A DNA stretch of 64,000 bases, taken from Ardenticatenales bacterium. Its GTDB lineage: Bacteria > Chloroflexota > Anaerolineae > Promineifilales > Promineifilaceae. Numbering within the stretch: position 1 is the stretch's first letter; each line of letters starts with the position of its first letter. This document shows positions 9,352 to 17,184 of the stretch, one piece after another. The DNA lies in contig JACKBM010000008.1 of NCBI GenBank assembly GCA_020634575.1, forward strand, positions 62,001 to 126,000. Reading direction: 5' to 3'. The notes under the pieces are model-generated. The model made no database searches and had not been told where the DNA came from. It was given only the letters and a program-made list of their open reading frames with translations. Both the position numbers and the translations under genes were made by a program.

Positions 9352-9400
9352 CCTCGGCGCTTCTTGATGGGCACGGGACCCCATCAAGGAGCCTCGGGAT
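9352..9400. repeat. CCTCGG..GATGGG long hairpin
   Basis: Left arm 9352-9371 (CCTCGGCGCTTCTTGATGGG) pairs with right arm 9379-9398 (CCCATCAAGGAGCCTCGG) with few mismatches. It is followed by GATGACGTCG, giving the GTCATCCCGAGG outer end seen in common intergenic repeats. It sits 40 bp upstream of the cytosine deaminase start and may double as a terminator or insulator. No U-run is present. Confidence 0.65.
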
Positions 9401-9438
9401 GACGTCGTTTTGATGTTTTGATTGATAGGAGTAATGAA

Positions 9439-9876
9439 ATGGACAAATTTATGCGCGCCGCCTATGAGCAGGCGCAGAAGAGTATGGCTGAAGGGGGTAT
9501 CCCCATTGGGTCGGTGCTGGTAGTCGATGGCGAGATCGTGGGCCGCGGTCATAACCAGCGGGTGCAGAAGCAGAGCGCCATCCTGCATGCGGAGATGGAT
9601 GCCATCGAAAATGCCGGCCGGTTGCGGGCAGCTGATTACCGGCGGGCCGTCCTGTACACCACGCTCTACCCCTGCGACATGTGCAGCGGCACCGCCCGGC
9701 TCTACCGCATCCCCAAAATCATCATCGGCGAAAATCGCGCCTTTCAAGGTGATCCGGCTGATTTGCGGGCCCACGGCGTGGAGCTGGAAATCCTGGACGA
9801 TCCGGAGTGCATCGCCATGATGGCCAAGTGGGTTCAGGAAAACGCGGATCTGTGGAATGAAGACATCGGTGAGTAA
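9439..9876 (+). CDS. Yeast-type cytosine deaminase
   Basis: The ATG at 9439 is preceded by GGAG at 9428-9431, giving 145 residues; an upstream TTG at 9418 is less likely. Zinc deaminase motifs: HAEMDAIENAGR (His50, Glu52) and PCDMCSG (Cys79, Cys82). The whole chain follows fungal cytosine deaminase Fcy1 rather than tRNA deaminase TadA: GGxPIGxxL near 19-26, GRGHNxRxQK near 35-44, ENxGRL near 57-62, and the conserved C-terminal end WNEDIGE. The expected reaction is cytosine (or a related aminopyrimidine) to uracil plus ammonia. With the uridine phosphorylases this would feed the uracil pool. Confidence 0.88.
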   Translation: MDKFMRAAYEQAQKSMAEGGIPIGSVLVVDGEIVGRGHNQRVQKQSAILHAEMDAIENAGRLRAADYRRAVLYTTLYPCDMCSGTARLYRIPKIIIGENRAFQGDPADLRAHGVELEILDDPECIAMMAKWVQENADLWNEDIGE

Positions 9877-9891
9877 TCGGCCGGTTCGCGT

Positions 9892-9897
9892 TAGAAT
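9892..9897 (+). promoter_or_regulatory. Probable -10 box (TAGAAT), leaderless start of nudC
   Basis: TAGAAT ends 7 bp before the A of the nudC ATG at 9904, so transcription would begin at or next to the start codon. The only purine-rich stretch (AGGGGC) touches the ATG and is too close to act as a ribosome binding site. No good -35 was seen, so this is tentative. Confidence 0.4.
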
Positions 9898-9903
9898 AGG
9901 GGC

Positions 9904-10749
9904 ATGAATGAATTTATTGATGCCCCTTTAAAATTTGTTGCCGGTTACGAGCCAGACCAGGAAGAAGGCACCGTCGGCCTCTGGTTTATCTTTCGCGGCT
10001 ACCAGATCCTGGTTTTTGAGAAAAATGAGCTCTTCGCCCTGCCCCAGGTCATTGCCCTGAGCGAGATCGGGTTGCAGTCGCTGCGCTCGTTTTACCTTGG
10101 CTCCCTGGATGGCCAGCCTTGCTTTGTGGCGGAGCTGGATGATCTGGTGGAGGCACCGGCCGGTATGCAGTTCCGCAATCTGCGCAGCCTCTACTCCGCT
10201 TTTCCCGAAAAACTGTTCTGGATCGCCGGTCGCGCCCAGCATTTCCTCGACTGGGATCGTTATCACCAATATTGCGGCCGTTGCGGCACCCCTACTGTGC
10301 GCGCGCGCAACGATTGGAACAAACAATGCCCCAAATGCGAGCTCAGCCATTATCCCCGCCTCTCGCCGGCCATCATTGTGCTGGTGGAAAGGGGTGATGA
10401 GATCCTGCTGGCCCGCGCCAACCGCTACCAGGGGGCGATGTACAGCGTCCTGGCCGGCTTCGTCGAGCCGGGCGAATCGCTGGAAGATACGCTGCACCGG
10501 GAAATTTTTGAAGAAGTCGGCATCAAGGTCAAAAACGTTCGTTACTTTGGCAGCCAGCCCTGGCCGTTCCCCAATTCGCTGATGGTCGGCTTCACCTGTG
10601 AATATGAAAGCGGTGAGCTGGTTCTGCAAGAAGAGGAGATCGCCGATGCCCAATGGTTTACGGCAGACAACATGCCGGAGATCCCCCCCGGCATCAGTAT
10701 CTCGCGCCGGCTCATTAACTGGTATCTCGATAAGCACCGGCAGCAATAA
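9904..10749 (+). CDS. nudC: NAD(H) pyrophosphatase NudC (Nudix)
   Basis: A 281-residue NudC with all parts: an N-terminal domain (1-115), a zinc ribbon with Cys124, Cys127, Cys142 and Cys145 (YCGRCG and CPKC), a Nudix box from Gly185 (GFVEPGESLEDTLHREIFEE) and the diagnostic SQPWPFPNSLM at 217-227. It hydrolyses NADH to NMNH and AMP and can remove NAD caps from RNA. It begins 27 bp after the cytosine deaminase gene and may also have its own leaderless promoter. It converges with the bPH gene at 10758. Confidence 0.95.
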   Translation: MNEFIDAPLKFVAGYEPDQEEGTVGLWFIFRGYQILVFEKNELFALPQVIALSEIGLQSLRSFYLGSLDGQPCFVAELDDLVEAPAGMQFRNLRSLYSAFPEKLFWIAGRAQHFLDWDRYHQYCGRCGTPTVRARNDWNKQCPKCELSHYPRLSPAIIVLVERGDEILLARANRYQGAMYSVLAGFVEPGESLEDTLHREIFEEVGIKVKNVRYFGSQPWPFPNSLMVGFTCEYESGELVLQEEEIADAQWFTADNMPEIPPGISISRRLINWYLDKHRQQ

Positions 10750-10757
10750 ACCATAGA

Positions 10758-11561
10758 CTAAAATTCTCGGCGCAGGGCACGGGCCGCGTCCAACAGGTCC
10801 AGGGCAGCACCAACCAGGCTCGGCTGCGGGGTCGGGGCCGTGTCCTTTGGCACCGGCGTCGCCGACTTCAGGCGGTCGCGGATGAGCTGAACGATCTCAT
10901 CGCCGTTCTCAATATCCTGGAAGCGCAACAAGCTATCACTGGCTTTCTTCTCATCATCACTCTTGTGGCCGCCGCCAGCTACCCGAACCTCAATATCTGC
11001 CAGCCCCAACAACGTCTGCAGCGGATTGCGTTTTAAGGTCAACGCCTGAACATTGGCATAGCGGATGCCGATCTCACGCCTGGACCAGATACCGGAATAG
11101 CTGCGCAAGCCCTCTGGCTCGATCAGGTACCAGGTGGCATGATACGGTAACCGCAGCCAGATAGGCAGATAGCGAAGGATCGCCTGAATTAAAAAGAGCC
11201 CAAGACCCAGCCATTCCAGGAATTGGATGGTCGCCTCGGTAAACGGATTAAAGGGCCAGGTGGCCGGGTCATAGACATTCTCACTGAGAAATGCCAGGAA
11301 CCCGGCGAAAATCGAGTCACCCAGGGTGACAAAGGTAAAAATCCCCAGCGGATTAAAGTGGCCCAGGAACCAATCACTGTAAAAAAGAACAAGAATACCG
11401 AACAGTGCCACGCTCTGTGTCAGGAACCAGATCAGGGTCTGATATTGATACCGGCGCCGGGAGAGGCGGAGAATAATCGTCCCGGCAGTTGCGGGCGTGG
11501 CGGCCGGCGCTCGGGCTAAACGCAACCAGCGGAATAGCCAATCGACCAGTCGGTTACTCAT
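10758..11561 (-). CDS. Membrane protein with bacterial PH-like (bPH2) domain
   Basis: The start chosen is the ATG at 11561 (MSNRLVDWLF), preceded by GGAGGC on the coding strand; the frame is open upstream to 11588 without a better signal. About 267 residues. Hydrophobic segments lie in residues 40-65, 80-100 and 115-135, then a domain containing EPEGLRSYSGIWSRREIGIRYANVQALTLKRNPLQTLLGLADIEVR. That pattern is the YdbS/YdbT-type bPH2 signature (R/E-I-x-Y-x-N/R-V/I-Q plus LGLADIEV). It overlaps the upstream bPH2 gene by 8 bp, so the two are coupled and probably form one membrane complex of unknown function. Confidence 0.82.
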   Translation of the reverse strand: MSNRLVDWLFRWLRLARAPAATPATAGTIILRLSRRRYQYQTLIWFLTQSVALFGILVLFYSDWFLGHFNPLGIFTFVTLGDSIFAGFLAFLSENVYDPATWPFNPFTEATIQFLEWLGLGLFLIQAILRYLPIWLRLPYHATWYLIEPEGLRSYSGIWSRREIGIRYANVQALTLKRNPLQTLLGLADIEVRVAGGGHKSDDEKKASDSLLRFQDIENGDEIVQLIRDRLKSATPVPKDTAPTPQPSLVGAALDLLDAARALRREF

Positions 11562-12132
11562 CGTTGCCTCCAGGAGCCGGCTCCGCACGCAAGGGGGCGG
11601 TTTCTTCTCGACTAGCCAATAGCGTGCGAATGGCCTGCAGTTCAGCAGTGACCGCTTGCAATGTCCGCGTTAGCTCGGCGGCGGCCGCCGGCGTTAGACC
11701 AGCACCGGCCGGTTCCCATGTCTGCTCCTGTTCCGGGGCAAGCGGTGTTGTCTGCCTGGCCCGGCGCATCTGCCGTATGAGATGATCGCGCAGCGCCTCA
11801 TATTCCAGCACGCCTTCGATGATGAGCTCTGCTGCCGCCTCGCCACTGGCCGTTTGCACCTCAATCCGAGCCAGACCCAACCAGCGCTCAACAATATCGC
11901 TGCGCAAATGAATGTCCTGAATGTTACGATAGTTGACCGTCACCTCACGCCGGGACAGATGGCCCCAACTGGCCGTCAACCCATCTTCATCAAACTCATA
12001 GGTCAGGGTCCGGTAGCGAAACAGGTTGGTGATGAGCGGATAAAAAAGCGCTGGTCCCCAGAAAAGGCTGTGAATCAGATAGCTGTAGAGCAGTTGCCGG
12101 ACCGGCCGGAGCGTTCTGGTGCTGGGCTGCAT
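11554..12132 (-). CDS. bPH2 (YdbS-like) membrane protein
   Basis: 192 residues, ATG at 12132 with AGGAGG about 8 bp upstream. One hydrophobic hairpin near the N-terminus (LLYSYLIHSLFWGPALFYPLI) is followed by a bPH2 domain: TYEFDEDGLTASWGHLSRRE, VNYRNIQDIHLR, WLGLARIEVQTASG. The C-terminal 60 residues are charged and Ala/Arg-rich. It is the first gene of a two-gene operon and is divergent from the M50 protease gene across a 127-bp region that carries a TATAAT box for the other strand. Confidence 0.85.
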   Translation of the reverse strand: MQPSTRTLRPVRQLLYSYLIHSLFWGPALFYPLITNLFRYRTLTYEFDEDGLTASWGHLSRREVTVNYRNIQDIHLRSDIVERWLGLARIEVQTASGEAAAELIIEGVLEYEALRDHLIRQMRRARQTTPLAPEQEQTWEPAGAGLTPAAAAELTRTLQAVTAELQAIRTLLASREETAPLRAEPAPGGNDE

Positions 12133-12203
12133 ATGCGGTTCCTCCTGTGGCGGCTATACGGGACGCGAGCCTGTCCGTTGCACGGCATTGCTGGTGGATG
12201 ACG

Positions 12204-12209
12204 TATAAT
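12204..12209 (+). promoter_or_regulatory. Consensus -10 box (TATAAT) upstream of the M50 protease gene
   Basis: A perfect TATAAT sits 51 bp before the GTG start at 12260, inside the divergent intergenic region. The best -35 candidate (TTGCAC at 12178) is spaced 20 bp, longer than ideal, so the -35 assignment is weak. Confidence 0.45.
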
Positions 12210-12259
12210 AGCGCCACGATTCAGCGCAGCTAGGCGTTGGCTCTGAAAAAGGTCGTGCA

Positions 12260-13951
12260 GTGTTCATTCCCGCTACGGTTCGCTGGTTTTTCCTGGCCGC
12301 ATTCTTCATTTACGCGGCTGCCATGATTTTGCCCACCCTGATCCATATTTGGTCGCTGCGGCTGCGGGCGCCCGCGTTGATTCGCCAACCCACGCTTTCC
12401 CCCGCCCATCAACAAATTCTGGCGCCGACCGTGCGCGCCCTGGCCGAGGCTGGTTTTGGTTGGCCGATCCCCGTGCAGCTTAACAACATCACCATCGACT
12501 ATTCATTTGGCTATCTGCTGAACCGGCCGGAAAGCGGCACCGCCGCCCTGGTCACCGCCCCCGCCATTCCAACCGCCGACGTCACCGCCAACGTCTCCTT
12601 CATCTCGCTGTTTGCCGACGGCTCGGTATTGCACACCATTCAGGGGCTGGGCATCGGGGCCGTCGCCACACCGGCCGACGTGCACACCGAATTTGTGGCG
12701 ACGCGCTCGCCAGCGGCGACCTGGGCGGCCCATGAGGCGAACCTGGAACGACTGTTAAGCAGGACAGCGCCGTCAACCTGCCAGCCGGACAATTGCCTGG
12801 AGGCCATCAACGAGCGCTATTATGGCCGGTTGTTGCCGAACCTGGTGGCGCAAGGAGCATTGGTGGCGGAAGGGGAACCGGCCGGTTATTACCATTTTCA
12901 ATGGCGCGAGGCGCTGCGGCAAAGCTGGCGGATTCTGCGCGGCCGCCGCCGGCTGCGCCAGACTGTGCGGCTCGTCCGCGAAGAGGCCCTGCCGACCAAT
13001 TTTGATTTTGATGATCTGCCCATCGCGCTTGAAGTTGAGGCCTACGAACTCAACCAGAGCGGCCGAAAGCGCCGGGCCTCGCTCTGGGGCAGGTTGGCGC
13101 TGATTTTCGGCTCGCTGGCCTTGTTTTACCTCTCCTTCTCGCAGCTTTTCCACGTCCGCCAGATTCTCTTTCTATTGCTGGTACTGGTCATTCACGAGGG
13201 CGGCCACCTGCTCGGGCTCAAGCTGCGTGGTTACCAGAACCTCAGCCTCATCTTTGTCCCTTTTCTGGGCGCCCTGGCCGCCGGCCAAAAGGAGCGGGAA
13301 ACGCTCTTTGACCGGATGCTGGTGATTTTTATGGGACCCGTACCTGGCCTGTTCATTGGCCTGGCGCTGTTAGGCTACATTTTTATGGTCACACGGGAAT
13401 GGTTGCCGGACCCACCGCTGCGCTGGCTGGATAATCTCTGGACGCTCAGCAATTACTTCCTCATCCTCAACGGCTTCAACCTGCTGCCCTTTTTTCCGCT
13501 GGACGGCGGGCAGATCGTGCGGCGCACCTTGTTGGCGCGGGCGCCTCTGCTGGATGGCTTGCTGCGCGGGGGCGCCGTCCTCACGTTTGTCGGCCTGGGC
13601 CTGGCCAGCGGCGATACCTTGCTACTCTTTTTTGGCGGTTTGCTGGGGCTGGCCACCTGGAGCTTCTTCCGCCAACTCGGCCCGCAGCGCCGCATCTGGG
13701 CCGCTTTCCGCGCCCTGCCATTCAACGAAAGCGAGGGCGTGGCCACCGCCTTTCAGGCCATCCGCGCCGCCGGGCTGGGACCCCGCCTGAGCTTTACCCA
13801 GAAACGGGGCTACGTCAGCCAATTGCTGGAAATCGGCCGGGACAGCGCCGAAGGGCTGCTGATTCGGGCGGTCTATCTGGCAGCCTACGGTGCAGCGGTG
13901 GCGCTGGTGATTCTGAGTTTGCTGTTTACGGCCTTTGTGAGCCGGGGGTAA
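12260..13951 (+). CDS. M50 (site-2-type) membrane metalloprotease
   Basis: 563 residues from a GTG start. An N-terminal helix (7-28) is followed by a soluble domain of about 240 residues with no recognised family, then membrane helices. The zinc motif HEGGH is at 312-316 inside a hydrophobic segment (LLLVLVIHEGGHLLGL), and the third-ligand region FNLLPFFPLDGGQIVRR is near 400-420, both diagnostic for M50 intramembrane proteases. Such enzymes cut transmembrane substrates or process membrane-bound regulators. The large N-terminal soluble domain is unusual compared with minimal site-2 proteases and may be a sensor or substrate filter. Three or four more hydrophobic segments follow the DGGQ motif. 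Confidence 0.85.
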   Translation: MFIPATVRWFFLAAFFIYAAAMILPTLIHIWSLRLRAPALIRQPTLSPAHQQILAPTVRALAEAGFGWPIPVQLNNITIDYSFGYLLNRPESGTAALVTAPAIPTADVTANVSFISLFADGSVLHTIQGLGIGAVATPADVHTEFVATRSPAATWAAHEANLERLLSRTAPSTCQPDNCLEAINERYYGRLLPNLVAQGALVAEGEPAGYYHFQWREALRQSWRILRGRRRLRQTVRLVREEALPTNFDFDDLPIALEVEAYELNQSGRKRRASLWGRLALIFGSLALFYLSFSQLFHVRQILFLLLVLVIHEGGHLLGLKLRGYQNLSLIFVPFLGALAAGQKERETLFDRMLVIFMGPVPGLFIGLALLGYIFMVTREWLPDPPLRWLDNLWTLSNYFLILNGFNLLPFFPLDGGQIVRRTLLARAPLLDGLLRGGAVLTFVGLGLASGDTLLLFFGGLLGLATWSFFRQLGPQRRIWAAFRALPFNESEGVATAFQAIRAAGLGPRLSFTQKRGYVSQLLEIGRDSAEGLLIRAVYLAAYGAAVALVILSLLFTAFVSRG

Positions 13952-14045
13952 TATGACTATGCAGTGCGCAGCATCATCTTTTACCAGCGCCAGCACCTCG
14001 GCCTGCCCAGCCGCCGTCGCGGATCGCTGCCGAACTGATTGAGCC

Positions 14046-14064
14046 CTGGCGAGAACCTCGCCAG
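14046..14064. other. Perfect 8-bp hairpin
   Basis: CTGGCGAG-AAC-CTCGCCAG, a triloop hairpin 17 bp before the next ATG at 14081 and 95 bp after the protease stop. It has no U-run, so it is not a canonical terminator; it could affect translation of the downstream gene. Confidence 0.5.
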
Positions 14065-14080
14065 ACGAAGCGCAACCGAT

Positions 14081-14728
14081 ATGTCGTCAGATCTGGTCTA
14101 CCTGATTGGAATAGCTTTGCTCATCAGCATGAGCATCATCGGGACAGTCTTTGCCGCCGCACGTCCTATGGCCGGCAAATCTCGGCTGCCGCTATTGAGC
14201 CTTGCCGGCTTTCAGGCCATTCTTCTGATCCTGCTTTCTTACCTGGCCTGGCCACTAACAGCCGCGGGCCTGGCCGGGCGCGACGAGCTTGGTGAACAGT
14301 TCATGGCGTTGCTGGCGGCTGGTGATCCGGCCGCGTTTTCGCTACTGATTTCAGCTACGCCGGAAGAATTGGAGGCAGCCCGGGCCACCTTGAGCGAGCC
14401 GGCGAACCGGCCGGTCAGCCGGTCCTTGCGCCCCGCTACCCCCAATAACATCATCCATGGTGAGGCACATTTTACCGATGGTGCCAGACTGAATGTTACG
14501 CTTTTTCTAGATTGGGAGTGGGCAGAAGGGCATTGGCGCCTGGCTGGCTTTGAGGTTGGCCGTGATCCGGGCAGCGGCCGTCCCCGCTTCTGGCTTTATC
14601 GCAGCGTGGTTTCTGATGTTTGGCTACGCCAGGCTGCCATAAATGTGGCCATCATCTCCATGCTTTTATCGCTAGGTCTCATCATTCGCGACACATATGT
14701 CGGCAAGCAGGGGCGCCTTCATGCCTGA
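14081..14728 (+). CDS. Unrecognised three-helix membrane protein
   Basis: The ATG at 14081 is preferred over an upstream TTG at 14039 because the hydrophobic first segment begins immediately (SSDLVYLIGIALLISMSIIGTVFAAA). A second hydrophobic segment follows (about 38-58), then a soluble part of roughly 120 residues with an SnoaL/NTF2-like flavour (FTDGARLNVTLFLDWEWAEGHW) that I cannot assign, and a final helix near the C-terminus. 215 residues. It overlaps the following acetyltransferase gene by 8 bp, so the two are probably coupled. Confidence 0.65.
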   Translation: MSSDLVYLIGIALLISMSIIGTVFAAARPMAGKSRLPLLSLAGFQAILLILLSYLAWPLTAAGLAGRDELGEQFMALLAAGDPAAFSLLISATPEELEAARATLSEPANRPVSRSLRPATPNNIIHGEAHFTDGARLNVTLFLDWEWAEGHWRLAGFEVGRDPGSGRPRFWLYRSVVSDVWLRQAAINVAIISMLLSLGLIIRDTYVGKQGRLHA

Positions 14729-15281
14729 CAGCCTCCCTCACCTCCCCGCGGCCTGGCACACGGCCCGGCTCCACATCCGCGACAGCCAACCATCAGATGT
14801 TCCTGCCCTGACACAGCTGTTCAATGCCTGCAGCTACGTCGAGCCATGGGATCCTACCTTTGCGCCCGTCGAGGAAACGGAGCTCGCTCAGCTGGTCACC
14901 CAAAGCGTGGCCTCGTCGGGTCCAGAAGCATCCTTTCGCCTTCAATGCCTATGCGAAGCGGGCGGCGAACTGGTTGGCTATTTTCACCTGCACCATGCCG
15001 CCCCTAATCTGCCCCAGGCCAACACCGCCTTTATCTCCATGTTTGTCATGAATCCGGCACACCAGGGCCAACTGTACGGCCAGGAAGCGGCTGGCGGTCT
15101 GGCCCAGCAGCTGACCGGCCTGGGATACCGGGCAATTTGGCTGGAGGTTTACCTCAAAAACTGGCCGGCTCTGCGCTTCTGGATCCAGCAAGGCTTCAAC
15201 CACATCATCGAGTACGACGGTGCGCCAAGCCTGGAGCCGACCAGCCACGCGACCCTGGTTCTCGAGAAGCGGTTGCCTTGA
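14721..15281 (+). CDS. GNAT-family N-acetyltransferase
   Basis: The ATG at 14721 overlaps the previous stop. 186 residues with the RimJ/RimL-like plan: an N-terminal TARLHIRDSQPSDVPALTQLF, a central beta strand FISMFVMNPAHQGQLYGQEAAGGL (acetyl-CoA loop, here QGQLYGQEA in place of the usual RGxGxG/A), and LEVYLKNWPALRFWIQQGF, the standard C-terminal 'N..A.rfy...GF' motif. It transfers an acetyl group from acetyl-CoA to an unknown amine. The atypical acetyl-CoA loop lowers certainty about activity, not about fold. Confidence 0.82.
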   Translation: MPDSLPHLPAAWHTARLHIRDSQPSDVPALTQLFNACSYVEPWDPTFAPVEETELAQLVTQSVASSGPEASFRLQCLCEAGGELVGYFHLHHAAPNLPQANTAFISMFVMNPAHQGQLYGQEAAGGLAQQLTGLGYRAIWLEVYLKNWPALRFWIQQGFNHIIEYDGAPSLEPTSHATLVLEKRLP

Positions 15282-15287
15282 TGCCCC

Positions 15288-17117
15288 TTAGGACGCGCCG
15301 AACATCCGGTCAAAGAGCTGATCGATAAATTCATTCTCGCCGTTGTAGATGAGGAGGTACCGGCCGGTCACCCACAACCGCCCTTCCGGCACCTGGCCCC
15401 GGCCAGATGTCACCGCCGCCGCGTCCTCATACACCAGGACCGTCACCGGCTCGTCGAACACCGTCAGGCCCCAACCGGTGGCGTTGGGCGCCACATCGGC
15501 CGGCAACGGCTGAATGAGGTCGAGCTGGGTCTCGGGCCAGAGCTGCGCCAGCAGTTCGGCCAGCGCGGCCGGTTCTGAGCGATCATAGGGATAGGGCGTC
15601 GCCGGCTCTGCCGTGGTGAACATCAGCCGATCCCCGGCGCCGTCCACCATAAACAGCCAGCTCCCCACCGCCTCGAAATAGTTGATGCCGCGCAAAAAGC
15701 CGGTGAAGTAGCCTTCCGCCGCCATGACCGGCTCGGCACAGGCCGCCTCAGTCTGCCCGATACCAGGAATCACCAGGGCGCCATCGCTATTGGTGAAATA
15801 GGTGCCGCCCATCCCATTACAACTGGTGAAGCCACCAAACTGCCAGCCAATTTCACCCTGATTGGGACTTGTTTCAGCTGTAAAGCTCACAAATGGCCAG
15901 CGCCCTTCATCAGCTTCCGGACCCTGGGCACCGTCACCGGCAACCCAATACCAGTTCACGTCCAGCAGGCCGTCCGCGATATGCCAATCATCGTCGGCAA
16001 TCATCGTTTCACGCAGCTGGCCGTTTTCCAGCGAAAGGTAGTAGGTGTAGCGGCCAGGCACCAGCGGCGTCTCGCCCACGTAGTCGATGGGCATCAGATT
16101 GTACGGGCCGCCCTCGGCAACAATGTCGAGGCCGGCATAGCGATAGGCTTCGGTGACTGTCTCGTAGCCGCTAAAATCGCCGACATCCAGAGCACCATAC
16201 GCAACTTCCTGACCGACAAAATTGACCGTCACCTCGTCCATGGGCAGCGGCCCCAGGTTGGCGACGCGAATCGCCAGCGTGCCCGGCGCCTGGGCGACCA
16301 GCGGCGTGCCGAAGGCCTCAGTTAGCCTGTCGATGATTGTCGGCGTGTTGCCGGCATAGAGGATGAGATACCGGCCGGTCTGCCACCAGCTCGGCGCCGG
16401 CCCGGCCACATCCGTCAGCGACTCAGAGTGCGGCTGGCCCGATGGGTCCGTGAGCGTCAGCCGGGTCCCCCCCGGCTCAATGCCCGCCGCCATCTGCGCC
16501 GCCGTCGCCGCGTCGGCAAAATAGTAGACATCGACCCGATTGCCGGCAACTTCGAGGATCTCACGCGCCGAAACCGTCGCCCCGGCGGCAGCGTCAAACG
16601 GCGTGCCCCGTTGAATGCTGGGCTGGTGCACGACATCAGAGCTGGTCCCAAAGATCAGGTCGACCACCGGCTCAATCTGGGCAAAGCCATAAGCCGTGTC
16701 TGGCATCATTTGCACGGTCGCATTAGCCAGGTTAGCTTCAGACTGAATGATGTAGCTGTAGGCACCGGCTGTGATAGGCGGCTCGCCGCTCTCCAGGGCC
16801 GCGTCAATCATCGTCTGCGCCTCGCCCTCACCCAGAATGACACGAACAGATTGGTATGCTTCGTCAACAGCTTGATAATCGCTGTCAGCACCGGCCGGTA
16901 TAGCCGTAAAGGTAACCTCACTGTTGGCGAACTGCAGCGTGACCTCAGCCAGATCTGTCGGTGTCTCGTTGCGCACCCGGACCAGGAGTTCGATGGCGCC
17001 GCTGTCGGTTGACGCCGGCGTGGCCGTGGCGACTGTCTCAGCGCCGGTATCGGTCGGCACACAGCCAACCACAAAAAAGGCACCCAGGAGTGCCAGCAGG
17101 ATCAGTTTTTTTAGCAT
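15288..17117 (-). CDS. Large lipoprotein with META (HslJ-like) domain
   Basis: The start ATG at 17117 has GGAGGC upstream. It gives a signal peptide with lipobox VVGC near residue 19 and a Thr/Ala linker. Two copies of a beta-rich CARDB-like segment (about 40-90 and 290-340: VRVRNETPTDLAEVTLQF and IRVANLGPLPMDEVTVNF) alternate with repeated phrases GRYLILYAGN and GRYLLIYNGE. A META/HslJ domain lies near 430-510 (SCNGMGGTYF, ACAEPVMAAEGYFTGFL). 609 residues, surface-anchored. META domains occur in heat-inducible and surface proteins of unclear function. The repeated GRYL(I/L)(L/I)Y blocks suggest internal duplication. Confidence 0.82.
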   Translation of the reverse strand: MLKKLILLALLGAFFVVGCVPTDTGAETVATATPASTDSGAIELLVRVRNETPTDLAEVTLQFANSEVTFTAIPAGADSDYQAVDEAYQSVRVILGEGEAQTMIDAALESGEPPITAGAYSYIIQSEANLANATVQMMPDTAYGFAQIEPVVDLIFGTSSDVVHQPSIQRGTPFDAAAGATVSAREILEVAGNRVDVYYFADAATAAQMAAGIEPGGTRLTLTDPSGQPHSESLTDVAGPAPSWWQTGRYLILYAGNTPTIIDRLTEAFGTPLVAQAPGTLAIRVANLGPLPMDEVTVNFVGQEVAYGALDVGDFSGYETVTEAYRYAGLDIVAEGGPYNLMPIDYVGETPLVPGRYTYYLSLENGQLRETMIADDDWHIADGLLDVNWYWVAGDGAQGPEADEGRWPFVSFTAETSPNQGEIGWQFGGFTSCNGMGGTYFTNSDGALVIPGIGQTEAACAEPVMAAEGYFTGFLRGINYFEAVGSWLFMVDGAGDRLMFTTAEPATPYPYDRSEPAALAELLAQLWPETQLDLIQPLPADVAPNATGWGLTVFDEPVTVLVYEDAAAVTSGRGQVPEGRLWVTGRYLLIYNGENEFIDQLFDRMFGAS

Positions 17118-17184
17118 AGTTGCCTCCACACCCCATTAACGTCAGGGAAGGGCCAACGGTTCCATTGTGGTCGCCAAAGAGGTT

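Noticed and set aside
13952..14038. Twenty-eight in-frame codons after the M50 stop (reads YDYAVRSIIFYQRQHLGLPS) suggesting stop-codon readthrough
   Set aside because: There is no conserved readthrough context, and the M50 protein already ends with a normal membrane helix. Chance open frame in GC-rich DNA is more likely, so it was not annotated.
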